In this document: piece after piece, positions 40,517 to 52,565 of the stretch
How the letters are laid out: every line of letters starts with the position of its first letter
Numbering within the stretch: position 1 is the stretch's first letter
NCBI GenBank assembly: GCA_036320915.1
Contig: JAXBDG010000001.1
Coordinates: 3,246,001-3,310,000, forward strand
Direction: 5' to 3'
Origin: Linnemannia elongata
Taxonomy: Eukaryota; Mortierellomycota; Mortierellomycetes; Mortierellales; Mortierellaceae
Length of the DNA stretch: 64,000 nt
Translations under genes and position numbers: made by a program
The notes under the pieces: model-generated
Told to the model about the DNA's origin: nothing
What the model saw: the letters and a program-made list of their open reading frames with translations, nothing else
The model's database searches: none

Positions 40517-43500
40517 ATGGCCATGGCTACCGCATCGCCCATCACCCTCACGCGCCTGACCAGCGATCTGAAAGCAAGGTACAGGAGCGACTGACCGAGT
40601 CCAGGAAAACACAGGACACATTGCGCGGCACTTTAAATAAAGAAAACCTCGTGGGTAATGGCACTTCGGAACTAATTTAGACCTGAATCTTTTTTCTTCA
40701 TTACTTGCCATCACCTTCACGCCGGAAACGTAGCCTACAAAACGAAAAGGCACGGAACCTCGCCACTGAAGCGTTCAAGGAATATGTAAGCGAGGGCGTC
40801 GACAAGTGAGTTTGTTTCTTGGACTTACATTGGCAATTGAAATATCATTAGCATTGACTGACGGCGCCTTTGTTTACCAACGTGTTGGTAACTGTCCAGG
40901 TAACCCTCGCCACAAAGGAATTGTCAGGACAGGACCTCACAAAGTTCTATGGCGAGATCAACAGCATCATAAAGGTACTCTTGCAGAGCGCCGACAGCGA
41001 AGATAAGCTATGTGGAGTACTCGTCATCGGTAAGAAGAGAACGAAACGCAAAAGTGCTCGACTATCTTTATTTTTAGACATAGTTCCTTGGTTGTCCTCG
41101 AGAAAGCGTTCAATTGACCAACTCACACGACCATTATGACCTTATCTGATAGAGAACTTGATTGGTATCGAGGATGAAGATAACACTGCACAGGAAACCC
41201 GAATCGCCAACTATCTGCGCCAACTCTTTCCATCCGATGTCCCCATTATGACAGTCGCGGCTAGGGCGCTTGGTATGTTTGCCGAAATTGAATTTCGATA
41301 CGCCGATAACATGTGTTCAAAAGTGTTGGAGAGGTTCTTCGCTTTGATAGAAACTAACAGATGACTATTACCATTGTATTTGTGGTCTTTTGTCACGCGT
41401 CTTTTTGCGGCATTTTTTGCAGGCAAACTGGCGCAGCAAGGAGGAGCTTACACGGCCGACTTTGTCGAGTTTGAGCTGAAGAGGGCTATCGAACGGCTAA
41501 GTATGTCATGAATGAGATGGTGTTTAGCAGAGCACATTTTGAGCGATACTCCGACATGGAACAGAACCAGGTCTAACGGATGCACTTTGGTAATTTAGGT
41601 GACAGACAGGAGGCGCGACGACACGCCAGTGTGCTTGTCCTTGCCGAGCTGGCACGACACGCGAGCGTCTTTGTATATCCCTACGTGGGTACCATCCTGA
41701 ACCAGATCTGGGGCACTCTGCGGGAACCCAACGTGAGATACGAGTGACTTTAGTTGGTTTTTAGGCATGGAGTGCATGTGAGAAACCAAATCTAACATTT
41801 TAATTAATTGAAACTCATGTTTTAGCAAATGATTCGCGATGCAGCAGCGGACACCCTCAGTGCAGTGTTGATCCTCATTGCTGATCGCGACACGCCACAG
41901 AAGTCAAGTTGGTACACGAAGATGCTTACCGAGGTTCAAATCGGACTTGGATTGGCCACCACTGAAAGTATTCATGGGTCGCTGCTCATCATCAGGGAAC
42001 TTGTTCTGCACGCAAATATGGTATGGTGAAGTAAATGTATGCTGGTGATTGATATGTGTTCTATGCTATGGGTTGATATGCGCTGCTGATAATACCTCCC
42101 CTGCGCCATTTAGTTCATGTATGAGCGGTTCAAAGACACCTGCGAAATAGTCCTGCGCTTCAGGAACCATCGCGAGGGACTTGTCAGGAGAACGGTGACA
42201 AATCTCATCCCAGTGCTCGCTGCTTACGACCCCTCGGATTTTATAGACCACTACCTGGACAAGTCCATGCTACACCTCCTCGATCAAGTTCAGCTGGACA
42301 AGGAGCGGAGATACCTCACTGAACTCGACAGATCAGCAGCCTTTATTGCCATAGGAAAGGTCGCATTGGTTGCCAAACAGGACACTGAAGGATATTTAGA
42401 TGGGCTCATGCAGTGCATCAGGGACGGCCTACGAGCTAAAAGGTACATATCACACATGCCCAGGAATCGGATGAGAAATAACAAGAGGGCGAGTAGACAC
42501 TAACATTTTCTTGTCATGTTTTCATTGTTGCCACGATAGCAAAAATCGAGCAGCAACTGACGCGCCTATTTTCAGCTGTATCAGCATGGTTGCTCAAGCA
42601 GTTGGTCAAGCTTTGGAAAACCAACTACCGGAATTGCTGGATCTGATGTTATATGCAGGACTCAGCGAATCCATGAGCAAGTCCCTTGCCGACATCGCCA
42701 CATACATCCCACATGCCCTTCCAGGGATTCAAGGTACATATGCTTCTAGCATATCTGATAAATAACAATGCATGTGCGAAAAAACAAACACTAAATTAAA
42801 GGTGCATTACTCGCCACTTTGGTTGATAGAGCGTCTTCTCAATCTACTCTCGATTATTCTCAGCGGAAAACTGTATCGAGCACCAGGAGCGCCTCAGCCA
42901 AAGAAAGGAGCGCAAAAGCGGGGCAGCACATATTTCTCGGATGCACACGATGTCGATACTACCATCTTGGCTCTCAGGACTTTGGGATCATTCAACTTCT
43001 CAGGACACATGCTGAACGAGTTTGTCCGGGATTCTTGTGTGGCCTATCTGGACAATGATCATCCAGGCGTTCGTCGAGCTGCAGCGCATACCTGCTGTCA
43101 GTTGTTCGCGAGAGACCCAATTGTCTATCAAACAAGCACGCATGCAGTCCAGGTCGTCGATGAGGTCCTTGAAAAGCTGCTTCTCGTCGGGATTGCGGAC
43201 CCGGACACTACCATTCGACAGACGACCCTTGCATCGCTGGATGACCGGTTCGACCGACATCTGGCAAAGTCTGAGAACGTACGGTCGCTGTTTATCGCTC
43301 TGAATGACGAGTCATTTGCGGTCCGCGAGCTGTCGCTGACGATTATTGGACGCCTTTCCGCTTACAACCCTGCCTATGTCATCCCAACACTCCGCAAAAT
43401 CTTGATCCAATTGTTGACGGAGATTGAGTATGCTGTGGTCGGGCGCACTAGAGAGGAGAGTGCGCGGTTGTTGACGTTGTTGGTTACCGCTTCGGAGACC

Positions 43501-46500
43501 TTGATCAAGCCTTACATCGAAAAAATCTTTGATGTCCTCCTACCAAATATTCGGGATGCCAGTCCGGGAGTGGTGTCAAGTATTCTCCAGGTGGTTGGCG
43601 AAATCGCGCGAGTCGGCGGCGAGTCCCTTTTGCCCTATACGAACCAGCTTATGCCTATGTTTATCGAGATCCTTCAGGATCAGAGTTCACCTACAAAGCG
43701 AACAGCGGCGTTGACAGCCTTGGGTCGCTTTGCCAGCAGCACAGGCTACGTCATCGACCCTTACGTGAAGTATCCGATCCTTTTGGATATCTTGATGTCC
43801 ATTTTGAAGACGGAGCAATCAGTCAGGATTCGCCAAGAGACGATGAAGCTAGTCGGAATTCTCGGAGCACTGGATCCTTACCGCCACAAGGTACGTATTG
43901 GGCTCACGTTTTAAACATTTTGAACGCCCCGCTTCCTTTGAAGGTGATTACTAACCCAAGGTGTGTATTGTTATAGCAAATGGCAATCGAAAACCAAAGG
44001 CCGGACCAGGCAGAGAGGGCAGACAATTCAGATGTTGCATTACTTATGGCAGGAATCGACCCTGCAAACGACGAATACTATCCAACCGTCGTGATCGGCG
44101 CTCTCTTGAAGATTCTAAAAGACCCCTCTTTGAGCCAACAGTACCAACCCGCGACCCAGGCGATCGTGAACATCTTTCAGGCACTTCAGCTTAAGATGGT
44201 CCCCTTTTTGCCACAGGTAGGTCGACTCCACGTTCACCGCATGTTTCAATGGCGCATCATGAGACGACGTCGTGAGTCAACTCACATATTTTTTGCTTCA
44301 TAATTCTCCCAGATCATGCCGGTGTACCTGAACATCATGCAGTCAGGGACGCTGCACAATCTAGACTTTTACTTTGAAAAGATGGGTTTCCTTGTCCAAG
44401 TCGTCAAACTTCACATTCGACCCTATATACCCGACCTCCTCAAGCTGATCTTTGACAACTGGAGCCACACTGGGCTTCAAGGACGTATCATCGGTTTGAT
44501 CGAGAGTATGGCTATCGCTCTCGAAGGCGAGTTCAAGGTGTACCTGCCAAAGCTTCTTCGGTCGATGCTGGTCGTTCTGGACACGGATCTGTCGGAGAAA
44601 CACCGTGCCTCGCTGAGGGTTCTGCAGGCGCTCGTCAAGCTGGGCTCAAACATTGAAGAGTATTTGCATCTGGTTGTTCCAGTCCTTGTCAAGACGTTCG
44701 AGCGGACTGACGCCCCCATGGACCTCCGGAGGGCTGCTATCAGTACAGTTGGAGCTCTCTCAAAGAGGGTCGACTTTTCGGACTATGCCTCCAGGATTAT
44801 CCATCCACTGGTCAGGACCTTGTCTGCGCCGGGACCGGAGCTGCGCAATGTGACCATGGATGTTCTTTGTCTGCTGGCGGTGCAGCTCGGCCAGGATTAC
44901 CTCAACTTTGTTCCCCTTGTTCAAAAGGTAAAGCTGGTTCAGTGCTGTCATTCGCATGTTTCATTTGTAAGCTTTCGTCATTTATACTCACACAATCTTT
45001 CAATTCCCTTGAAAAACAGGCGCTGGTAAGAGAGCGGATTAACCACGCCAACTACAATCTGATCGCTACTAAGCTTCTTCACAAAGAACCATTGCCATCG
45101 GCGTCAGAATTGGTTGGCATGGGTGACGATCGATACGTGGTTTCGACAGATGTACCGCAGCCACTGTCGGACGACAAGAAGCTTCGAGTCAACCCAGTTG
45201 CTCTCAGACGCGCATGGGATACTCAATCGCGCTCGACAAAAGAGGATTGGACAGACTGGATCCGTCGCCTGACACTGGAAATGCTAAAGGAGACGTCGTC
45301 TCATTCCCTCCGAGCATGTGCTGAAATGGCAACCTCCTTCCCGCCGCTTGCGCGCGAACTCTTCAACTCAGCCTTCATGTCCTGCTGGACTGTCCTCCCT
45401 GAGCAGTTTAAGGTTAGCTACAGTTCAGATACATGCGGTACCAACCTATTTTTGCATTCTTTGAAGGCAGCTCTAACCAACTCTACACTTCTTCATTTTA
45501 GGGCGAGTTCGCTACTGCTATCAGGACAGCCATGACTGCGCAAAACATCTCTCCGGAAATCATTCAGATCCTCCTCAACATGGCCGAGTACATGGAGCAC
45601 GACCATAAGCCACTTCCGATTGACATCAAAACTCTTGGAAAGTACGCATTCACTTGCCACGCCTATGCGAAAGCGCTGCATTATCAGGAACTGGAGTTCA
45701 TGACGGACCATTCGACCAGCAACATTGAGAGTCTTATCAGCATCAACAACCACCTTCAACAGCCTGACGCAGCAGCAGGAATTCTTACCTATGCGCCACC
45801 TCATGAGCTGAAAGAGTCTTGGTACGAAAAACTGCATCGCTGGGAAGACGCCTTGGCCGCCTATGAGAAGAAGCAAGCCGAGAACCCGCAGGATCCAGTG
45901 TTGACGCTGAAGCGAATGCGTTGTTTGCACGCGCTTGGAGAGTGGGATGCATTGTCATCGTTGGCGCAGGAGAAGTGGGCTCATGCTCCTGGTGTGTTTC
46001 GAAGGGATATGGCACCTTTCGTTGCTGCTGGTGCCTGGGGTTTGGGACAATGGGAGCTTTTGGACGACTACATCTCAGCCATGCAAGAGGAGTCGACGGA
46101 TCGAGCTTTCTTCAAAGCGATCTTATCTCTCCACCGCAACCAAATTCCTCAGGCTCAACAGCAGATCGAGCTCACTCGAACACTACTGGATACGGAACTG
46201 ACAGCACTTGTGAGCGAGAGTTACAGCCGAGCTTACAATACGGTCGTGCGGGTGCAGATGATGGCGGAACTCGAAGAAGTCATTGCTTACAAGCACTATG
46301 GAGAGCAACCTGAGCGTCAATCGACGATCCGCAAAACGTGGATGAAACGCTTGCTGGGGTGTGAGCGGAACATCGAAATTTGGCAGAGAGTTATCAAGGT
46401 CCATGCGATGGCGCTCACCCCGGCAGAGGACATGGTGATGAGGATCAAGTTCACGAACCTGTGCCGCAAATCTGGACGTCTGCGGCTGGCCGAGCAAGCG

Positions 46501-49430
46501 TTGGTGTCGCTCGTAGGGCCCAAGAATTCCGAGATGGAATTTACCAGGATGATTCAAGTCACTCATCCGCAGGTTATCTATGCCAAGCTCAAGTGCATGT
46601 GGGCGACTGGAATCCGGGAACAAACACTCGAATGCCTGCGACTGTTCACGGATCGCCTCGCCTCGGACTTGGGTCTGGGACCAACAGGAACCAACGGGAC
46701 AGCTTTGACGGCCGCGCGTCAGTCGGAAGGCTCAGATGAAGACTTTTCACGGTTATTAGCCCGTTGCTACCTCAAGCAAGGTGAATGGCAATTCGCTCTT
46801 CAGGATGGGTGGACTCATGTAAGTGTTGGGCTCATTTTGATCAGAGTACACTGTTTTCCTTTACGAATGGTTGCTAATCGTCTTGGTATTATGCGTCAAT
46901 AGGACTCCATTGAGCACATCCTGATGCCCTACCGATACGCCAAGCACCTGGACAAAAGCTGGTACAAAGCATGGCACACCTATGCTTTGGCCAACTTTGA
47001 CGTGATCTCGTTCTTTGAGAAGGAGGGACCTGCGGCTGCCAATCAAGTCCATCCCTATGTTGTCCCATCGGTCACAGGATTCTTCCGCTCGATCGCCCTT
47101 TCTGCTGGCAACTCGCTACAAGACACGCTCCGTCTTTTGACACTCTGGTTTAAGTTCGGTCATAGGAAGGAGGTGAATGAGGCTTTGGCTAAGGGCTACC
47201 CGACTGTCAGCATCGACACCTGGCTTCAAGTCATCCCTCAGCTGATCGCACGTATTCACGCACCCAGTCCGAGTGTCCATCGTTTGATCCATCAACTATT
47301 GTCGGACGTCGGAAAGGCACATCCGCAGGTTTTGGTTTACTCCTTGACGGTCGCGTCCAAGTCACCCAGCGTGTTCCGCAAGAATGCAGCGTTGGCCATC
47401 ATGGAGAACATGCGTCATCACAGCCCGGTCTTGGTCGATCAGGCCTCGATGGTCAGTCAGGAGCTGCTGCGTGTTGCGATTCTTTGGCATGAAATGTGGG
47501 AGGAGGGTCTTGAGGAGGCATCCACATTAAATGCTCAAGGTGGACGGAATATTGACGCGATGCTGGATATCTTAGAGCCACTTCATAGGATGATCCTCAA
47601 GGTAAGTGCGCATTCGATGTACAATTGTTTTCCAGCAACTCACACTGGCCCCTCTCTTTTTTTTTTTTTTTTTTTTGCAATTTGCTAATTACATTATATG
47701 ACGCGTGATATGATTAATAGCCGCCGGAGACTATGCATGAGGTGTCGTTCGTGAAGGCCTTCGGAGAGAAGCTGGAGAAGGCGTATGGTTGTTGTACCAG
47801 ATTCAGGCAGACGAGAGACGTCAACGAGCTGAACCGCGCCTGGGATATATATTTCCAGGTCTTCCACAGCATCAAGAAGTTACCTCGGCTCAACACTCTG
47901 GATCTGCCTTATGTGTCGCCTCAGCTTCAAAACGCCCGTGACCTGGAGCTCGCTATCCCAGGAACGTACCGAAGCGGCAAACCCGTCATCAGGATCTCGT
48001 CTTTCAATCCCACTCTGACCATCATAGGTTCCAAGCAGAAGCCGCGTCGACTGATGATGAAAGGAAGTAATGGACGCGAGTACGAGTATTTGTTGAAGGG
48101 ACACGAGGATCTTCGGCAGGATGAGCGTGTGATGCAACTCTTTGGACTGGTTAACACTCTCCTAGCAGGAGACCCAGAAACATTCAAGCGCCATTTGAAC
48201 ATTACCCAGTATGCGGTCATTCCCCTTTCGCCTAACTCGGGATTGATCGGCTGGCTTCCGGATACAGATACCCTGCACAACTTTATTCGGGAGTACCGTG
48301 AGAGCCGCGGATACTCGTTCTACATCGAACACCAGCTGCTGACAGAGATGGCGCCAGAGAAGAGCTACGACCTATTGACGGTGATGCAGAAGGTAGAGGT
48401 CTTTGAGAACATGTTGGCCAAGACGGTGGATCGAGGCGAGGACCTTTACAAGATTTTGTGGCTCAAGAGTCGAAACTCAGAGGTTTGGTTCGAGCGCAGG
48501 ACCAACTACACGAGGAGTTTGGCGGTCATGTCGATGGTGGGCCATATCCTTGGTTTGGGCGACCGACATCCTTCGAACATAATGATGCATAAGAACACAG
48601 GACGAGTTGTGCATATCGATTTTGGCGACTGTTTTGAGGTAGCGATGCATCGACCTCAGTTCCCTGAGAGGATCCCGTTCCGCCTGACTAGGATGTTGGT
48701 AAAGGCCATGGAGGTCAGCGGTATCGAGGGCAGCTTCAGGAACACCAGTGAGAATGTGATGAGGGTCTTGCGGGAGAACAAGGAGAGTGTGATGGCGGTA
48801 TTGGAGGCCTTTGTTCACGACCCATTAATCAATTGGAGGATCTTGCACACCAGTCCCAGACAGCGTATGTTGGAGAGCTGCGAAGCTGCTTGTTTATTTT
48901 GAGCAATGACATGTGAGCTTGGAGAGGTTGTCATTCTTTTCATTATTAACACGGCGACTTTTGGTTTTGTTGTTACCTTAGAAGCGGCTGTAGCCCAGAG
49001 TCGTAATGCAGCTGCCGCACACGAGTCGTTCCCCAAGGATCAGGGTCGCAGTCTTCGCAGACCACTTCCGAGCGAACAAGAGCTGGTCAATGACAACTCT
49101 GAAGGTAAGCACCAAGAACATAAAACAAACAAAGAATCCTTCGCCGCATCGGTGGTCGTTGGGCCGTTGTCATTTTTCATATTGTTACGCAGCATAGGCA
49201 CTAACGAGCGCCTTTTACGATCGATTACTACTATAGTGGAAATCCAACCAGAGCAGTTAAACCAGCGAGCTGTCACCATTCTGAATAGAGTGACCAACAA
49301 GCTGACTGGACGAGACTTTAACCCGGACCAGACACTGGATGTTCCTCAACAGGTTCAGAGATTGATCCTCCAGGCCACTTCCACAGAGAACTTGTGTCAA
49401 TGCTGGGTCGGTTACTGTGCATTCTGGTAG
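40517..49430 (+). CDS. TOR: Serine/threonine kinase TOR (target of rapamycin), complete
   Basis: Eighteen exons: 40517-40578, 40734-40785, 40900-41029, 41153-41272, 41423-41500, 41599-41732, 41826-42020, 42114-42442, 42540-42733, 42830-43890, 43977-44216, 44313-44927, 45020-45412, 45502-46818, 46903-47601, 47721-48864, 48982-49104 and 49237-49430, phases all agreeing, give 2359 aa (S. pombe Tor2 is 2337). PI3K-related kinase at the core of TORC1/TORC2, controlling growth by nutrient status at the vacuole and plasma membrane. Order: HEAT repeats (1-about 1150), FAT (about 1230-1800), FRB (about 1827-1925, [20 protein letters not shown]), kinase ([19 protein letters not shown]; catalytic loop GLGDRHPSN near 2154; HIDFGD near 2173) and FATC, ending [11 protein letters not shown]. 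In FRB the Ser and Trp rapamycin contacts (S1847, W1914) remain, but the Phe of human position 2039 is Ala (A1851). Initiation could also be at 40523. Confidence 0.95.
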
Positions 49431-50472
49431 TTCAGTCCCCTTGTGTAGGCATGTTTTGATTTTGTTTTCTGTTAGTTTTTTACTTTCATTCTATTTCATT
49501 CCTCAATATTTTTTTATTCCTAGAATGGCTATACTACTCATCTCCTATGTACTCTGCCCAGTGGCTTTTTGGTTTTTGTTTTTCCTTCTGTAGTGGTGCT
49601 ATGTTAGAGTTGTTTGTACGTAGGCCCTATTTCGTGTACAATATAATCGTTTAGTTTGAAGCGTAGTGTCATGGCAATCTAGACCGTCAGTCGTTCATTC
49701 TTTGTCTTATTTTTGTTGTCTGCGAGGTCGTGTCCTTGCTTGTCGGTCCTGTTTGTACTGCACTGAGAGCTGCGTGGATGATATTTGTGAATTGAGAAGA
49801 AGAACGTGTGAGGGCGAAGAAAAAAAACACGTTTGAGATCGCCTTTTGCTGTGTGTACCTGCTGGGATGTTTTAAAAGGCACATCTCCCGCTAAACTTAT
49901 TATATTTTATTTATTTATTTATTTTTTGCTTTCTCCCTCATTCCTCTACGGCCTTTCCTCTTGGCACCCACCTCTACCGTTTGGACCCCAATCGCTGCTT
50001 CAGAGATACATGGTAAGGAAAACCCTCCCTTCCTTTCATGAAGTAGCAAAAAGGAAGTAGGAGCGCGTACCTATCATTGTTGCGCGTGTTTCTTTGTTTT
50101 CCGAAAAAATCCTTTTCTTCGTATCACTTAGTTGCACGTCAGTGTCAAGAAAGGGATAAGTGGATCCAATACCCTCCTCCTCCTCACACCCAAGTGTCCG
50201 CGAGCCCAACTTGGCATGGTTGGCCCTTTGGTCATGTAAAGGATGCGGGTGCGCCGGCATGGAGGTGACATTGGGGACTTCTACCCCCCCCCCCCCCCCC
50301 CCCCCCCCCCCCAGCACTAGCATATGCTGTTGAAGGAAGACATAGCGGGGTGCTAATCTCTCGTCTCATCGCATTTCCTCCTTTTTTTAGGATGAGATTG
50401 CAGCATTACAAGGGATTCAACGGACCAACATGGTGAGGGCTAACTACGGATCGCAGGAGTCTTGAGTCTTAA
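49431..50472. other. Intergenic downstream of TOR, includes a 29-C tract
   Basis: About 1 kb of T-rich 3' sequence, TTTA repeats near 49902-49925 and the poly(C) tract. No coding frame is supported. Confidence 0.5.
50284..50312 (+). repeat. Poly(C) tract (29 C)
   Basis: Uninterrupted run of 29 C, the longest G/C homopolymer in the window. It marks the left side of an accessory, gene-poor region and lies about 160 bp before the odd ORF. Confidence 0.9.
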
Positions 50473-50877
50473 GGTCGTGGGATCATAGGTTCGAGGGGTG
50501 ACTATGTGCCCACTCATAATGATGGCACGCTAATGGAGCGCGGGCTTTTTTGCGCCTATGATGGCAGTCGTTTTGAAGGACGCCGTTCTAGTGTGAACTT
50601 GCATTTTTGCAACAATGCCGAACTGAGGCTGTGGGTTACCCAAGGGCAAACGTATGCCTATGGTAACACCACTACTGAGGCGCAAGGTGTTTCCCACTTT
50701 GGCCATTCTTTAACTTTAGTACCATTAGGGCGGACTAAAGATTTGCATTTTTTTATTTCCTCCTTTTCTAACTATAAACCTTGGGACACCCAGCTCACGA
50801 TCTCCTCACGGTGTGCCTTGGGCTGTGGATTCTCGCCGCGAAAAAAATCCGTAGGCAGACGGCGGGTCTGCCGATAA
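50473..50877 (+). other. Unexplained open frame, 135 codons, possible foreign or orphan coding fragment
   Basis: The frame is open from after TAA 50470-50472 to TAA 50875-50877; the first ATG is 50533 (114 aa: MERGLFCAYDGSRFEGRRSS...). The translation is not low-complexity and looks like alternating beta strands (SSVNLHF, ELRLWVTQGQTYAYGN, HSLTLVPLG, DLHFFISSF, TQLTIS). Codons are AT-ending (TTT, TAT, AAT), unlike the C-ending bias of nearby highly expressed genes. The frame ends in a perfect 7-bp inverted repeat (GGCAGAC/GTCTGCC). It vaguely recalls periplasmic sensor domains of bacterial 7TMR-DISM proteins, a weak impression. No start, splice site or family is secure. Confidence 0.3.
50852..50870 (+). 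other. Perfect 7-bp hairpin at the end of the unexplained ORF
   Basis: GGCAGAC, a 5-nt loop, GTCTGCC, overlapping the last codons. The shape recalls a bacterial terminator stem, although no T run follows directly. Confidence 0.35.
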
Positions 50878-51776
50878 AGCCATTTGATTTCAACTTCTTT
50901 TTATTTTTATTTTTTTTTGGTTTCATTGCTTGATGTTGAGAACGTTAAAAAGCATACGACTTGAATGAGGATGTGGATTCGGCAAAGCTGAATTGGCATT
51001 TAACATTGCTATTCTAGCCCTGAGGTCTGAATTGTTCTTGCAAGACACAAATGATATGGTCACATAACGAGTCAGTTCGCAAGTTCCCCGCGGATGGTTG
51101 TTCCTGATGATGGCGGTCATCCATTGATATAAATAAGATTGAGGAATGGGCTTGAAAAATAAGGAAAAAAAACCATAGCTGTCACTGTTGTTAATTTTTT
51201 TTTGAAGATGCTGTAAATACACGAACGGACAGATGCGAAAAAGTGAACCAGAAACAGAGAGAAAGAGAGAGAGAGAGAGATGGAGAGAGAGAGAGAGTAA
51301 GAGAGGTAGAGAGAGTGTGAGACAAAATGACGATTCAAATTGTACAAGGTACCTTTCAGCGACTAGTTCGTTTACAGGGACAAGATGCTTGTTCTTAAGG
51401 TATGGGCAGCATTTTGAATGAAAGGGATGGTTATCTTCGCACCTTTTCGTGTCGGCCGCCACCGACGCCGTCTCGTTGCCAAGAATAGCGTCGAAGAAGA
51501 AAAAATGTCGAGAGTAAATAAAAACAAGAAGAGAGTTGCGAAATCATCTTTAATCCACTCTTTATTGTCGTTATTGACGTTCAGAAATGGGTAAAAGGTT
51601 TTTTTTAGGGTTATTTTTTTTTGTTGGCATAATCTCATCATCAACTGGGAAGTACCACCGTGGGGGGGGGGGACGAAAAGTGGCGAAGGAGAAAGAGAAG
51701 GGAAAGGGTCATTACTGCAGAGATGGTGGAAGTGGTGGCAGCTGTGGGGGCCACACGGATTTTACCAGAGCCAAGT
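50878..51776. other. Intergenic with GA microsatellite
   Basis: About 900 bp. A long minus-strand frame here (50923-51462) is largely the translation of the GA repeat (Leu/Ser runs) and is not a gene. An 11-G run lies at 51662-51672. Confidence 0.5.
51251..51320 (+). repeat. (GA)n-rich microsatellite
   Basis: GA dinucleotide repeats interrupted by single A, TG and TAA steps over about 70 bp. Confidence 0.85.
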
Positions 51777-52565
51777 TCAGGTTCTGGTAGGGGTGGGAAC
51801 GATGACAGTGCCGCTGGACCAAGTGGGGCGAGGGGTACGGGTAGTGCGAGTGCGAGTACCAGAGACGGTGTTGGTCCAAGTGGGGCGAGGAGTCGCGGTC
51901 CAGGTGTTGTTGTAAGACGAGCTACCAGACCAGGTGGGGCGAGGACTGGCAGTGTTGGTCCAGTTGTTGTTGCAGGACGAGCCACTAGGCCAAGTTGGGT
52001 GAGGAGTAGCGGTCCAGGTGTCGTTGTAACCCGAGCTGCCAGACCAAGTGGGGTGAGGGGTAGCGCTCCAAGTGCCCGAGCCGGTGGGGGTAGGAATGGG
52101 AGCGGTGTTGTTCCAATCAGGCCAGCAGGTGGTCGGGCCGCCGCTTGGGTAAGGGGCCTCAGTAGGGTAAGGGCTGCCAGTTGGGTAAGGGCTGCCAGTT
52201 GAGGAAGGGCCATCAGTAGGGTAAGGGCCATCAGTAGGGAAAGGCCCATCAGTAGGGTAAGGGCTGCCAGTTGGGTAAGGGCTGCCAGTTGGGATAACAG
52301 TGGGGTAAGGGCTGCTCCCAGTGGGGTGAGGGCCACCAGTGGGGTGAGGACTACCAGTGGGGTGAGGGCCACCAGTGGGGTGAGGGCTACCAGTAGGGTA
52401 AGGGCTGCCAGTAGGGTAAGGGCTGCCAGTGGGGATAACAGTGGGCCAGGCCGTGTTGGTGGTGTTGAAGGAGGAGGAGGAGGAAGGACGAGGCCTCGGG
52501 AGGGCGTCGGAGGTGGATGCGAAAGCCAGCGCTGTGGCGATCAGGATGGAGGAAGTGATTTTCAT
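51777..52565 (-). CDS. Secreted Pro/Thr/Gly tandem-repeat protein (cell-wall or mucin-like)
   Basis: 262 aa, single exon. The signal peptide MKITSSILIATALAFASTSDA has a hydrophobic core and a likely cleavage after SDA. Residues about 45-150 are tandem PTGSPYPTG / PTGGPHPTG / PTDGPFPTD units (9-12 aa each), built from near-identical 15-18-bp DNA repeats. A second repeat class follows (about 165-255): four blocks of xATPxPTWSGSSxYNxTW, each with WT and NxT glycosylation sites. No GPI signal is present, so it is likely secreted or wall-associated. Two Cys are in or next to the second region. No enzyme domain is seen. A TATAAAA box sits 85 bp upstream. The DNA repeats make copy-number variation likely. 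Confidence 0.75.
   Translation of the reverse strand: MKITSSILIATALAFASTSDALPRPRPSSSSSFNTTNTAWPTVIPTGSPYPTGSPYPTGSPHPTGGPHPTGSPHPTGGPHPTGSSPYPTVIPTGSPYPTGSPYPTDGPFPTDGPYPTDGPSSTGSPYPTGSPYPTEAPYPSGGPTTCWPDWNNTAPIPTPTGSGTWSATPHPTWSGSSGYNDTWTATPHPTWPSGSSCNNNWTNTASPRPTWSGSSSYNNTWTATPRPTWTNTVSGTRTRTTRTPRPTWSSGTVIVPTPTRT

Noticed and set aside
50440..50520. Possible tRNA around a GGTTCGA sequence
   Set aside because: The bases flanking GGTTCGA do not pair as a T arm, and no acceptor or anticodon stem could be drawn.
50923..51462. 179-codon minus-strand frame with Leu/Ser runs
   Set aside because: The core is the translation of the GA microsatellite; no family features.
51641..52372. Leu/Ala/Pro-rich open frames overlapping the secreted repeat protein in other frames and on the plus strand
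   Set aside because: They are frame shadows of the same tandem DNA repeats; only the frame with a signal peptide and TATA box is credible.
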